From positions 1,887,001 through 1,951,000 of the forward strand of contig NZ_CP069396.1 of the NCBI RefSeq assembly GCF_016887565.1: 64,000 nucleotides of DNA. Reading direction: 5' to 3'. Each line of letters starts with the position of its first letter. Within the stretch, counting starts at the first letter, position 1. Of this stretch, positions 1-9,276 are shown in pieces. The position numbers and the translations under genes are program-made. The stretch is from Archangium violaceum (GTDB lineage Bacteria; Myxococcota; Myxococcia; Myxococcales; Myxococcaceae). The notes under the pieces are model-generated. The model was not told where the DNA came from and made no database searches. It saw only the letters and a list, made by a program, of their open reading frames with translations.

Positions 1-2
1 TC

Positions 3-152
3 ATCTCGCTGGAGCAGGGGTGGGCGCTCGCCCGTGCCTGGTATTCGGACCGGCTCCAGCCCGGCTGGCGCCGCAAGCCCGCGGCCGAGGTCGAGGCCGT
101 CTTCCAGTCCTGCGGTCTGAGCGGACCCTTCTGGCGGCTCACCGTTCCGTGA
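3..152 (+). CDS. C-terminal end of an unidentified protein
   Basis: The first 49 codons of the window read open from base 3 to a TGA at 150-152, ending in GPFWRLTVP. The stretch is rich in Trp, Arg and Pro (ARAWYSDRLQPGWRR) and carries no recognisable motif. The beginning lies outside the window. I cannot assign a family from this tail alone; codon use (G/C at third positions) fits a real gene. Confidence 0.5.
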   Translation: MSLEQGWALARAWYSDRLQPGWRRKPAAEVEAVFQSCGLSGPFWRLTVP

Positions 153-234
153 GGCGCTAATCCAGCAACTGGCGCAGGCCGCGAGCCAGTTTGGTTTCTT
201 GGCGTGCCAGCGTTGAAACTCGCAATCGTCCCCC

Positions 235-1154
235 GAGACGGTGTCAAAGGACTCGAAACGAGGGACGCGAGCGAGAACGAGACCTGGCGTGGACGGGTGA
301 ACCCACTGGCCTCCGAGTCTTTCCGAGGAGTTGCGGCTGGCCCGAGGGGTGCATCGACCTCGCGGATTGTACGGAGGGGAGGGGGATGGGCAAGCTCACA
401 CTTCCACCTGCTGGTGTGGGCACGGGGTGCCGCGCTCGCTGGCTTCATGCAGTACCTGAGAGCCAACCTCTCCAAGAAGGTGGGGAGGTTGGTGGACTGG
501 AGTGGAGGCTTCTGGGAGCGGCGCTACTCAGCGGAGCCGGTGCTGGACGACGAGGCACTGGTGGGCCGGTTGCGCTACGTGCTGGCCCATGGGGTGAAGG
601 AAGGCCTGGTGGAGAGGAGTGCCGAGTGGCCGGGACTCACGTGTCTGCCGCAGCTGCTGGGGCCGGCGAGGCGACTGTTCCAGTGGTTCAACTGGACGAG
701 GCGCTGGAGCAAGAGGGGGAGCGAGGGGTGGGCAGCGGGGGAGGGGAGATTCGCCGAGGAAATTGCCGAGCCAGTGGAGTTGGAGGTGGCGCCACTGCCG
801 TGCTGGGAAGGACTGGGGGAGGAGCAGAGGCGGCGCGCGGTGCGGGGACTCGTGGAGGGGGTGGAAGCCGAGGCTCGCGCACAGGACAAGCCCGTGCTGG
901 GAGTGGGGGCCGTGAGGGCACAGCACCCGCATACCCGGCCCGAGCACCTCAAACGGAGTGCTCGGCCGTTGGGGCATGCCTCGACGCGCCAGGCATTGAA
1001 GGAGTTGCGTGAGCAGTACCGGGCCTTCGTCGCGGCGTTCCGAGAGGCGGCGGCACGGTGGATGCGAGGGGATTTCTCGGCCAGGTTTCCGCTCTTCTCT
1101 TTTCCGCCGTGCGTCGTGCCGTGTCGCGTCACTCGAATTCTCTGACACCCTCTC
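235..1154 (+). pseudogene. RAYT/IS200-like (Y1, HUH) transposase gene, 5'-truncated, with terminal inverted repeats
   Basis: The reading frame ending at 1145 encodes most of a REP-associated tyrosine transposase: the HUH signature HFHLLV (about base 395), then FMQYLRANL, FWERRY, and RYVLAHGVKEGLVE, followed by the C-terminal block HPHTRPEHLKRSARPL typical of the longer myxobacterial members. Relatives have about 100 residues before the HUH motif. Here only about 50 unrelated residues precede it, so the N-terminal strand is lost and the gene is probably dead. Imperfect inverted repeats bound it: GGTGTCAAAGGACTCGA near 239-255 and its complement-like ending CTCGAATTCTCTGACACC near 1132-1149. 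These enzymes normally mobilise REP palindromes, copies of which occur elsewhere in the window. A deletion derivative of this element lies at 14385-14522. Confidence 0.65.
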
Positions 1155-1312
1155 CGCTTTCCGTTCAGGGGTGACCTCGGTCGTGCCCTCGGGGAGAGCC
1201 GGCTCCACCGTCACGGTGGGCGGGCCGTCACTTCAAGGAGCAGCCGCCCCTCGCGCCGCTCCAGGGTGATTCCTGGCATTATCACCTTATGGGTAATGCT
1301 CGATGGTGCCCC

Positions 1313-3340
1313 TTAATTGCATTCCACCAGACGGTTTGTGCAGTGTTGATAGCCAATCAAAGTGGTGCAGCTGGTGCTTGAGTAATAGTACCACGAGCAG
1401 GGCTGGACTTTCACGTTGGTGCCGCAAGACGCGGACGTAACGTAAACACCCGGAGTGCGATAGAACCCGCTATAGTTGCCCCGCGTGCACGTCGAACCGT
1501 TACTACTGTATGACGCGGCGAGTCCTCCGGTATTGTAAGCGTAATGCTTGCTTGGGTTTGTTACTGTGATGTTCCCATTGCAATTGTAGTCCCACGAACC
1601 GCAAGCATTGGGGCTGCTATATCCAACTGCTGTGCCCGGATAGGCTCTGCTGTCACCATCACAGCAGTCAGCATTGTTTTGAGCAACGTTTCCGGTGTAG
1701 CAGCCGTAAGCACCCGCGCCATAGCCATCGCCATCGCCATCGATGTACCCAGTGGCGCTGCCGCCGCCGCAGAGCACAGTGCGTGAATTGCCACAATTGT
1801 CGGTATTGGTATACCAGCCGCAGGTCACGCCGTAGCGGCCGCAGAATGCCGCATCGGTTTCAGGCGTACAGCACACACTGGGAGGGGTGCTGCCGCAGAT
1901 CTGAGGGGAGGTGCAAGTGCCGCAGTTCGCAGTGCGCGAGGTGCCGCAATTGTCGGTATTGGTATACCAGCCGCAGTTCTTGCCGTAGCGACCGCAGAAC
2001 GCCGCATCGGTCTCCTCTGGGCAGGCGCACACGTTGGACGTATGACCGCCGCCGCAGGTCTGCGGGGAAGTGCAGGTGCCGCAGTTCGCAGTGCGCGAGA
2101 TGCCGCAATTGTCGGTATTGGTATACGAGCCACAATCCTTGCCGTAGCGACCGCAGAATATCGGGTCGGTCTCAGGCGTGCAAATGGAAGTAGGATATGC
2201 GAACGCGTAATAGCCGTTGGCGGATGGGTTGGCCTGGGCAGGCTCTCCCGTCAAGGCAACCTCGATTTGAGAGAAGACGCTGAGTTGCTCGCCGGGCGTG
2301 ACGGCGCGCGTCAGCGGCGCCAAGAGCTTGTTCGTCCAATCGACGCGGTTGTTGAACATCTTGTGGTGCTTGTTCTGGTTGAGCTCATAGTAGCCACTGG
2401 AGGGATTCCAAGCGGTGCAGTAGCTCGTGTCACCAACACAGAGTCGTGTCCTCACGTCGGCCGTGCCGCTCTCCGTGGTGCAATTGGCGGAGTTGCAGTC
2501 GATCGCTAACTGGGAGTAGAAGGCCGCTTCCGTTACGCTTGGAGGAACCGTGTACGTGCCATGTGTGAAGGTGTTGAGGCTGCCTGGAGCGTAGATCTCA
2601 GACCCGGTGGCCAACCACTGCGTGGGCACTGCATTGAGGGTGTTGACACGCAGGAAGCTCGTGGCAGAGCCCGTCGCCACAGCCAAGTAGGCGTTTTCGT
2701 TGGTGAGGGTGCAACTCGAGCCGTGCTTGCATGGCACGGTCTTCGCTTGCCCGTTGGGACAGGCGCCGGTCCACTCGGGAGCGTTCGATTGGTACGCGAC
2801 GGCCGCGAGGGTGATCGTATAGGTCCCCGCCGATGGTGCCATATAGACCTTCGCTCCGTGCAGCTCCAGCGTGCTGTTCGGCTCATCGGACAGGTCGTTG
2901 CAGACCTCCATGGTTCCCTTCAGCTTGCCCATGTGGTTCTCGCCGAAGAAAGTAGCGAAATCCTCGCCGTGCGGGCCATTGACGACGAGCCGCGCGGTCA
3001 CGCCAATTGCCGCGTGCGCGGCAGACACGAGATTGAGGTGCCCTTCGATGAGGATGCTCTGGTTCGCTTCCAGGGTAACGGTTCGCTCGAAGATGCGAGC
3101 CCTGTTGCCATTCCACTCCGCACTGTTGTGGGCCCACAGACGGCCCGCGACGATACAACTGCTGACGTTTGCCAGGTCTCCAGTAGAGAGGCTGCTCTCC
3201 GTCCACAGTTCAGTCGCTCCATTGAGAGCTTGGGTGCGGGCTCCCACGTCGTCGGGGCGCGGAGCGAATTCCGGTTCGACTCGGCCGCACGAAACAAGCA
3301 TCAGGAGCGGCAACAACCTCGTTAAAGTATTCATCGTCAT
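1313..3340 (-). CDS. Cys-rich repeat lipoprotein with MopE-like calcium motif
   Basis: Predicted exported lipoprotein of 675 residues; the lipobox LVSC puts the lipidated Cys at residue 18. The central part has three tandem copies (about residues 385-530) of a roughly 50-residue unit built on CGRYG, YTNTDNCG and NCGTCTSPQ, with Cys spacing that suggests disulphide-locked modules. After the third copy comes DGDGDGYGAGAYGC with later CCDGD, the Asp/Gly/Cys pattern of MopE-type metal-binding segments. The first 380 residues match nothing I recognise. Such proteins are common on myxobacterial surfaces and their function is unknown. It is divergent from the next lipoprotein gene, sharing a 190-bp intergenic region. 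A second in-frame Met two codons downstream could be the true start. Confidence 0.85.
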   Translation of the reverse strand: MTMNTLTRLLPLLMLVSCGRVEPEFAPRPDDVGARTQALNGATELWTESSLSTGDLANVSSCIVAGRLWAHNSAEWNGNRARIFERTVTLEANQSILIEGHLNLVSAAHAAIGVTARLVVNGPHGEDFATFFGENHMGKLKGTMEVCNDLSDEPNSTLELHGAKVYMAPSAGTYTITLAAVAYQSNAPEWTGACPNGQAKTVPCKHGSSCTLTNENAYLAVATGSATSFLRVNTLNAVPTQWLATGSEIYAPGSLNTFTHGTYTVPPSVTEAAFYSQLAIDCNSANCTTESGTADVRTRLCVGDTSYCTAWNPSSGYYELNQNKHHKMFNNRVDWTNKLLAPLTRAVTPGEQLSVFSQIEVALTGEPAQANPSANGYYAFAYPTSICTPETDPIFCGRYGKDCGSYTNTDNCGISRTANCGTCTSPQTCGGGHTSNVCACPEETDAAFCGRYGKNCGWYTNTDNCGTSRTANCGTCTSPQICGSTPPSVCCTPETDAAFCGRYGVTCGWYTNTDNCGNSRTVLCGGGSATGYIDGDGDGYGAGAYGCYTGNVAQNNADCCDGDSRAYPGTAVGYSSPNACGSWDYNCNGNITVTNPSKHYAYNTGGLAASYSSNGSTCTRGNYSGFYRTPGVYVTSASCGTNVKVQPCSWYYYSSTSCTTLIGYQHCTNRLVECN

Positions 3341-3530
3341 TTTCGTTGATATCGTCGGCTTTTCTCTGGCCGTTCGAGTGGTTGATCTTCTAACACTACT
3401 GCGTCAAGGTTAAGTAAGCAGGGAGGGAGGCCATTGTCTGCTCTGCGTTGGGGGAACGGGCTGTGCGAGCATAGCACCCGCATACCTGGCCTCTTACTCG
3501 TCAGCCGCTGAATCCTCTACACTGCTCGCC

Positions 3531-5015
3531 ATGTCACGATGGCTGATCGTGCTGTTGGCTCTTTCGGGGTGTGTGAGTTCCGTCACGTCGTTCGATGCGG
3601 GGACTTCCAGCGACGCGGGCCCTGTCGTCAGCGATGCGGGCGAAGCGCTCGACGCAGGTGAAGAGGGTGGCGTCGATGCGGGCCCACGCGACGCCGGTCA
3701 GCCCTTCGATGCAGGCGTGCGCGATGCCGGCGACTCCCCTGGCTGGGGTCACGGCACCCAGGCCGGCACGTTCGTCAACGATGTGTGGACGCCCGGGCGC
3801 GACAGCGACGGCCGAGTGAACGAATCGAGCTGGGCGCTGGTGCCGCACGGCCGGTGGGTGCGCGTCGCGGGCACGAAACTCGAAGACCTTGGTGCGCAGG
3901 TACAGGCCGCCATTCCTGGGTGGAGGGACTACGGCAGCATGGGCTGGGGCGGCGTCACCGAAGCGTGGAACGCGCCGGCCTTCGACCTCGCCGGCCGCCG
4001 GCTGTGGCGTCACGGCGGTGGTCACGGCGACTCGAGCAACAACGGCATCTACCGCTTCGAGCTCGACTCGATGCGCTGGTCGATCGAGCACATGCCGAGC
4101 GACACCCGTCTCTGGAGCCAGGCGTACCGCGAGTCAGGCACCTTCGCGGGCTGCCCCGAGTCGCGCGCGGCCTACGACGCCGAAGTCGACGCAGGGACCT
4201 GGGCGCAGCGCGACCACTGGTACTACGACGAGATCTTCTGGGACCGCACCACGAGCAACCCCATGGGCAACCCCACGGCGCGGCACGTGTACGACGGCTT
4301 CATCTACGTGCCCGAGAGCAACGAGCTGATTGTCGCCTGCCGCCGGCTGTGGCGGTACTCACTCGCGAGCCACAAGTGGACGCTCAAGACGCATCCGCGC
4401 GCCGACGGTGACGTCTACGCCTTCACGGAGGAGGTGATCGCGGTGCTCGACCACGAGTCGAAGCTGGTGATCGGCTCCTGCGGCTCCGGCGGCCCCTTTG
4501 CAGCCGATTACGATCTGCGCACCGACACCTGGCTCGCCCCGCGCGCGACCTGGGGCAACTGGGACTGGAGCGGTGCCGCCTACACGCAGGAAGGCGACAT
4601 CGTGACGATCTTCGTGCCACCGAACAGCGCCGGGACCTACGCCTCACCCGGCCGCTGGCAGCGCTACGATGTGGCCACCCACACCGTGCTTTCGTCGGGC
4701 TCGACGTGGAACTACGAAGGTGGCCTGTCGCTCGCCTCGTTCCCCGACACCGCTCACGCCACCGACGGCCACGGCATGGTCTACGTGCCGACCGAGGGCG
4801 TCTATTGGGTGTACACGATGCTCAACAGCGGCATGGCCTGGCTGGAGCTCGACCTCAAGACCACGCCCGCGACGCTGCGGCCGAAGACCTTCGCCAACGC
4901 CGCGCCCGCACTGCGGAGCGGCATCGCACGGCGCCGGGCGATCTACTTTCCCAGCCTCGACGCCATCGTGTGGATGAGCCCCGCGGAGCAGGACGTTCTC
5001 GTCTTCCGGCTGTGA
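3531..5015 (+). CDS. lipoprotein with Asp-Ala-Gly linker and predicted beta-propeller
   Basis: The 494-residue product starts with a short signal peptide and the lipobox LSGC (Cys 14). About 55 residues of low-complexity DAG repeats follow (SDAG, LDAG, VDAG, RDAG), a tether typical of myxobacterial surface lipoproteins. The rest is a Trp/Gly-rich globular region with repeated strands (RRLWRHGGGHG, CRRLWRYS, PGRWQRYDV) that looks like a Kelch-like propeller but lacks clear Kelch consensus. No catalytic motif was seen. It stands alone between the Cys-rich lipoprotein and the toxin-immunity pair. Confidence 0.8.
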   Translation: MSRWLIVLLALSGCVSSVTSFDAGTSSDAGPVVSDAGEALDAGEEGGVDAGPRDAGQPFDAGVRDAGDSPGWGHGTQAGTFVNDVWTPGRDSDGRVNESSWALVPHGRWVRVAGTKLEDLGAQVQAAIPGWRDYGSMGWGGVTEAWNAPAFDLAGRRLWRHGGGHGDSSNNGIYRFELDSMRWSIEHMPSDTRLWSQAYRESGTFAGCPESRAAYDAEVDAGTWAQRDHWYYDEIFWDRTTSNPMGNPTARHVYDGFIYVPESNELIVACRRLWRYSLASHKWTLKTHPRADGDVYAFTEEVIAVLDHESKLVIGSCGSGGPFAADYDLRTDTWLAPRATWGNWDWSGAAYTQEGDIVTIFVPPNSAGTYASPGRWQRYDVATHTVLSSGSTWNYEGGLSLASFPDTAHATDGHGMVYVPTEGVYWVYTMLNSGMAWLELDLKTTPATLRPKTFANAAPALRSGIARRRAIYFPSLDAIVWMSPAEQDVLVFRL

Positions 5016-5140
5016 GGCTTCTGTGCAGGGTGCCTCGCCCCGGCACATCCAAGGCACTGACGGATGCAGCGGGCTCGAACGGGCCGCTCCTGAAGGCGAG
5101 AAGTCGGCTCGTAGGACACCGTCCTGACTTTGGAATGCAG

Positions 5141-5860
5141 TCAACCTGCCGGCCAGGGCTGCAACGGCCGCATCAGCCCGGCCCGGTCCAGCAACTCGTG
5201 GACGCGAGCGGCCAGCGTGACGTGCTCCGGGTTGGAAGCGGTGAACCGTTCGGGAGTGAGGATGACGAGGGTGCCCTTGTCCTCCACAGGCTCGATGCGC
5301 ACAGGGGCAGGCAGTGGGGGCACCTTGCCTCGCAGCCGCGAGAAGTACATCACCCAGCCTACGAAGGTGCCCGGCTTCGCTTTCTCTGTCACGCTGTCCC
5401 TGTGCGTCTCGGACGTAGCCACTCCCCACTCCGGGTCCCAGGTCAGGGCCATGGCGTGCAATACCTTGGTCATGACGGGCGCGGTCAGCACCCGGTCCGC
5501 GATGAGACCTTCAGCGTAGGGTTGGACCACGCAGGTAGATGGAAGCTGGAGAGAGGATGAACCGCAGCTGCCGTTGACGCTGGACGTTTCCTCCTGGCCA
5601 TCGCCCGTCCACAAGTAGAAGGAGAAGCGGTCACCAAAATGATTCTCCTCCTGTGCGAACAGCTTCTGGAAGCTCGCGGCGTTTGGGGTGAACTGGAGTT
5701 TGCGCGCCTCCTCGAAGGAATCCGCTGTCTCGTACCAGCAGGTCCACGCCGGGTCGTAGTGCCCTAGCAGGTGGAAGAAACGCTCCGCGCGTCGTGCGCA
5801 AGCCTCGGCGGATTCAGGCCGGGCGAGCCAGTAGGAACCAGAATAATACGTTTCCATCAT
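5141..5860 (-). CDS. Imm52-family immunity protein
   Basis: The 239-residue cytoplasmic protein has no signal peptide. It matches the immunity protein 52 pattern: ETYYSGSYWLARPESAE at the N-terminus, then WDPEWGVATSETHRD, GTFVGWVMYFSRLRG, and a C-terminal block TLVILTPERFTASNPEHV. It lies 14 bp downstream of, and on the same strand as, the Tox-REase-5 lipoprotein toxin, so it is almost certainly the cognate antidote. Two adjacent ATG codons could start it; the 5'-most is used. Confidence 0.88.
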   Translation of the reverse strand: MMETYYSGSYWLARPESAEACARRAERFFHLLGHYDPAWTCWYETADSFEEARKLQFTPNAASFQKLFAQEENHFGDRFSFYLWTGDGQEETSSVNGSCGSSSLQLPSTCVVQPYAEGLIADRVLTAPVMTKVLHAMALTWDPEWGVATSETHRDSVTEKAKPGTFVGWVMYFSRLRGKVPPLPAPVRIEPVEDKGTLVILTPERFTASNPEHVTLAARVHELLDRAGLMRPLQPWPAG

Positions 5861-5874
5861 CGGACGGCTATCCC

Positions 5875-7320
5875 TTACGGGGTCGAGGGGGTGGGGGGTA
5901 TATGAACGACCTCGATGTCTTCGAGGCCGTTGGCCTTGAACAGCTTCCTGAGTGCACCCGCGAGCTTTTCCTCAGCGACGGTCCACCGGATGGGCGTTCC
6001 ATTGGCGACTTCGAACTGGCGCTTCGCCTGCTCAAGCAGCTTGGGGCCGCCCTTGAATATCTTGAGAAAGTTCAGCTGCTTGTCGATCCACTGCGCGTAG
6101 CCGGGGCCCTTGGCCTCGAGGAGAACCCCCTGGTCGAAGCCATCGAAGTCCACCTCCTCGTTACCCCATTTCATGCGGTAGGCATAGCCCTTGGGAGCCC
6201 CCGTCACCTGGGCTTGATAATTCCGGGAGTTCTCGGACATGGACTCGTCCGTCTGGACCCATTGACCCGGGCCACCGGAGAGGGGCGGCTGAACCTGCGC
6301 GCCAGCATTGCTGCCTCCGCTCTCCCGCGCGGCCATGGCTACGGCAGTGGGGGCCAGCACGATGGTGACGCCCTCGGCGCTGAGGGCGATCGACTCCACC
6401 TGAGCCAGAGTTGGGGCCGTGAAGCGGATGTTCAGCTGCGTCTCGGCCATCACCGCTGCCTGCCCGGCTCCAGGCAGCGTCGGCAGCTTCGCCGCCATGC
6501 CAGCCGCCGTGTTCCCCATCGCCACCGTCGCCAGCATGACGAACGCTCGGGCCACCTTCTCCCCCATCACATTCCCGAACTGCTCTCCTGCCGCATGGAG
6601 CTCGTCGAAGGTGGTGGCTTCATCCACCTCCTTCATCAGCACCAGCCATCCATCAATGAGGCGCCACACGGTGTCCCAGCCCAGATACGCCATGGCCCCA
6701 AGTGTCAGCAGCGCGGCCACGCCCTTGCTCACCGGCTCGGGCAGTGCGAGCAAGAGTGCATACATGGTCAGGCCGCCCACCACGGTCGCCACCACCGCCT
6801 GGGGATTTACCATCCGGGCGAGTTCCTCCTTCATGGCCCCCAGCACCTTGCTGTGAGCAATCGCCATGGCCAGTGCGTACCTGGCATCCCCATCCAGGAA
6901 GGGCTTGTCCACCAGCAGGCGCAGGCAGTCTCCGCCTCCCCACCCCTGCTCACACCACAGCAGGTAGCGGCGCTTGAGCTCCTCGTCCTCGGGCAACAAG
7001 CGCAGGTTCCTGGTGCTCCCCGGCTCCGAGGCCATGAGGCGCTGGCTCCTGCCTTCGTACCGGAACCAGCCGCTTCGCTCGGGCACTCCGAACAGCTGCC
7101 GGGCGTGCTCCAGGGGCCGTTCCATTGGAGGCACAGAGGGAGCCTGTCGTGCGACAGCCTTCTTGAACTCCTTTTCGCCAACCGCCACCGGCTCCACGTC
7201 TCGGCGCGGAGTGTGGATGATGGGCTCGCCCTGGCCCATGTCCAAGCGGACGACGACCTTCGTTGAGGCGCTGCACCCTGAGAGGAACACGAACAGCAGC
7301 AGGACCGCCGAGCGCGGCAT
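5875..7320 (-). CDS. lipoprotein toxin with C-terminal Tox-REase-5 nuclease domain (SitA-like)
   Basis: The start chosen encodes MPRSAVLLLFVFLSGC, with a perfect AGGAGG six bases upstream; a longer frame to 7362 lacks this signal. The product has 481 residues: lipobox LSGC (Cys 16), an alpha-helical middle, hydrophobic helices at about 176-220, and a C-terminal domain (about 370-481). That domain carries the restriction-endonuclease-fold motif VDFDGF and EAK (Asp near 391, Glu 402, Lys 404), as in Tox-REase-5 toxins. Lipidation plus a nuclease tip plus an adjacent Imm52 gene is the architecture of myxobacterial SitA toxins, which pass between kin by TraAB outer-membrane exchange. That delivery route is inferred, not shown. 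No SitB-like gene is seen upstream. Confidence 0.85.
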   Translation of the reverse strand: MPRSAVLLLFVFLSGCSASTKVVVRLDMGQGEPIIHTPRRDVEPVAVGEKEFKKAVARQAPSVPPMERPLEHARQLFGVPERSGWFRYEGRSQRLMASEPGSTRNLRLLPEDEELKRRYLLWCEQGWGGGDCLRLLVDKPFLDGDARYALAMAIAHSKVLGAMKEELARMVNPQAVVATVVGGLTMYALLLALPEPVSKGVAALLTLGAMAYLGWDTVWRLIDGWLVLMKEVDEATTFDELHAAGEQFGNVMGEKVARAFVMLATVAMGNTAAGMAAKLPTLPGAGQAAVMAETQLNIRFTAPTLAQVESIALSAEGVTIVLAPTAVAMAARESGGSNAGAQVQPPLSGGPGQWVQTDESMSENSRNYQAQVTGAPKGYAYRMKWGNEEVDFDGFDQGVLLEAKGPGYAQWIDKQLNFLKIFKGGPKLLEQAKRQFEVANGTPIRWTVAEEKLAGALRKLFKANGLEDIEVVHIPPTPSTP

Positions 7321-7499
7321 GTGGAACCTCCTGGCCATGGCTCCCGCGTGCCAGGAGCACAACCAAAGATTACAGGGGAGACATGACCCTGGGGTTCGCT
7401 GATCGGGTGGTCGTGCTGGGCTGTACGGCGGTTCTGCCCGACCTCTACGTGGGTGGCCGGCCGTCTCGGCTACGCGGTAAACCTCGGGAGCACCGGGAA

Positions 7500-7745
7500 G
7501 GTGGTCATGAACACGTCCACCCCCGTCGATGTCACCACCGGGGACTTCTCGCTCGGTTGCGCCGGGCCAGTGGTATCATGCCGCCGCGGTGTTCAAGCGC
7601 AACGACAAGATGCAGAACCTCATCCGCCGGCCGGATGGCTCCGTGCTGCTGGAGGTACGGGCCGCCTTCGACGAGGCGACGAAGCTCCGGGACGCTGACA
7701 GGTATTCCGAGTCCCTTGCACGGGCCGAGCATGCACTATCACTCC
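7500..7745 (+). pseudogene. fragments resembling LamG-type and TPR-like sequence, frame-disrupted
   Basis: The 520 bases between the toxin gene and the Uma2 gene hold no intact gene. In one frame NTSTPVDVTTGDFSLG, and in the next GQWYHAAAVFKRND, recall the edges of a LamG/concanavalin-type lectin domain. Further on, FDEATKLRDADRYSESLARAE recalls TPR helices of kinase- or CHAT-associated arrays. The pieces are in different frames and not contiguous, so I read this as a composite of decayed genes. Assignment is tentative. Confidence 0.3.
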
Positions 7746-7840
7746 CCCGTCGCGGGAGACAGCGGGCAAGTAGCTACTGAGTGCCTCCTCCGGCGGCGGC
7801 GCGATACATGGCGCTGCCGCCGCGTTCTGCCCCCGAGGAC

Positions 7841-8425
7841 TCAGGGTTCGGGAGCCTGCATCGAGCCGGGAGCCCAGAGCCTCCCGAGCTCGAGCGGCTC
7901 GGCGTCGAACGGCTCGGCGCGGACCACGTCCCCGCCTCCGTACCGGGCGAGCCGCCAGCCGCGTGCTCCCCGACGGTAGACCTCCAACGTGTGCGCCCGC
8001 GGGTCCACCAACCACGCGTGGCTCACGCCTTCCCGATGGTAGAGCGGCAACTTGCGCCCGCGGTCCAACGCAGCCGTCGAGGGCGACAACACCTCGCAGA
8101 CCCAATCGGGCGCCAGATCGAAATAGGGCACCTCTCGTTCGAGCAACCCAGGTACTCGCTCCCGACGCCAGCCCGCCAGATCCGGCACCAACACCTGCCG
8201 GCCCAGGTGCAACTCCGGCTCGTCCAGAATCCACCAGCCTCCAGGCCCTGCCCTCCCGAAGCTGAAGGCACTCCCCAGCATTCCCCCGAGCACCGAAGCC
8301 ACCCACCCGTGCCACGACGCCGGCCGTGGGAATGCCCACAGCTCGTCGTCGATGATCTCCCCCACCCACCCAGGTGGTAACGCCTCGATGTCCTCGTAAG
8401 TGGCTGGACGCTTTCCCCTCGCCAT
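7841..8425 (-). CDS. Uma2-family (DUF820) restriction-endonuclease-like protein
   Basis: The 194-residue protein has the Uma2 layout: ATYEDIEALPPGWVGEIIDD at the N-terminus (family form: xYxxLPEGxRxELIDGE), then LVPDLAGWRRER, then DWVCEVLSPST and LYHREGVSHAWLVDP. The Asp of VPDLAGW and the Glu of VCEVLSPS are the conserved PD-(D/E)xK-like acidic residues. Uma2 proteins are extremely numerous in cyanobacteria and myxobacteria; their biological role is unknown and a nuclease activity is presumed from fold. It appears to be a single-gene unit. Confidence 0.9.
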   Translation of the reverse strand: MARGKRPATYEDIEALPPGWVGEIIDDELWAFPRPASWHGWVASVLGGMLGSAFSFGRAGPGGWWILDEPELHLGRQVLVPDLAGWRRERVPGLLEREVPYFDLAPDWVCEVLSPSTAALDRGRKLPLYHREGVSHAWLVDPRAHTLEVYRRGARGWRLARYGGGDVVRAEPFDAEPLELGRLWAPGSMQAPEP

Positions 8426-8731
8426 CTCCGCTCCTCCCGCGGGCCTTCCTGCCTGACCGCTCGCATTCTACAGGAAGGTCTGACGGGAAAGGTAGTGTGG
8501 GCCGCCAGTAGACTTTTCGCGGGGCTGCTGCGCAGGACATGGGCGGTGGACGTGTTGGCCTGCGTCAGGAGTGGAGGCAGGCTCAGGGAGTCCCCATCGC
8601 CCCTCCGCTGTCACGGCCAGAACCCTTCCTACGTCCTATGGGCACAGCGCTCACAGGCAACCGCATCATCCGCGCGGCTGCCAGCATGGGTTGTCACTGA
8701 AGGGGAGCGCTGGAGGAAAGAGGGCATCATC
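8426..8731. other. 306-bp gap without recognisable gene
   Basis: The stretch between the Uma2 gene start and the GH19 remnant keeps an open frame on the + strand that continues into the remnant, but its translation matches nothing I know. It may contain the Uma2 promoter and decayed endolysin sequence. No terminator or repeat was seen. Confidence 0.4.
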
Positions 8732-8878
8732 ATGATGAAGGGATCCACACCCGGGATGGGGGGCTTCTCGCCCCGCCGCATCAACGGTGGCTACAACGGC
8801 AAGGCGGACCGGGATTCCCACTGCCAGCGCGCCCCGCGGGTGTTTGGGGATGGATCGGCGCTCCGGAGTGTGAAGTGA
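8732..8878 (+). pseudogene. C-terminal remnant of a GH19 (chitinase-type) endolysin
   Basis: The last 48 codons of an open frame contain RRINGGYNGKADRDSHCQRA, which matches the end of phage-type GH19 endolysins (family form: TRRINGGxNGLADRxxxYxRA). The upstream two-thirds, including the catalytic Glu pair, are missing. The stop codon overlaps the GTG of the next gene by four bases (GTGA), the translational coupling expected in an intact lysis operon. A Met at 8732 preceded by GGAGG could still allow a small peptide. Confidence 0.5.
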
Positions 8879-9276
8879 TTACGCTCCTCGTGTACCTGGT
8901 GACGAACAGGTGGACGTGGGTCGGGCTGACGGTGCTCGGCCTGTCCGGCGGCGTGGGTGTACAGACGCAGCGGCTGCGCGCCACCCAGGGGCAGGTGAGC
9001 ACCCTCGAACAGCAGCTCGCCCAGGCGCTGGAGGTGAACCGGACGCAGTCCCAGCTCATCGCCGAGCAGAACGAGGCCGTCCAGAAGCTCAAGCAGGACT
9101 ACGACGCCTCCCAGGCCCGCCTCGCCGATGCGGAGACCACCGCCAGCGCGCTGCTGGACGCTGCCCGGAAGAAGGTAATGGAGATGACGCGGCAGCAGGT
9201 GCCGCGCGAGTGCGACAAGGCCTTCAAGTGGGCGGTGCAGCAGGAAATCCAGGCACGCCGGGGGAAGCCCCAATGA
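8875..9276 (+). CDS. Rz-like inner-membrane spanin (i-spanin)
   Basis: The 133-residue protein has one N-terminal transmembrane helix (about 12-30), a long coiled coil rich in Gln/Glu/Leu (about 35-105), and a C-terminal VPRECDKAFKWAVQQ, the PxEC...A..W ending seen in many phage Rz proteins. It starts with GTG overlapping the stop of the GH19 remnant, and its stop overlaps the ATG of the Rz1-like gene. i-Spanins join o-spanins across the periplasm to fuse inner and outer membranes at lysis. The assignment rests on topology, coiled coil and context. Confidence 0.65.
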   Translation: MITLLVYLVTNRWTWVGLTVLGLSGGVGVQTQRLRATQGQVSTLEQQLAQALEVNRTQSQLIAEQNEAVQKLKQDYDASQARLADAETTASALLDAARKKVMEMTRQQVPRECDKAFKWAVQQEIQARRGKPQ

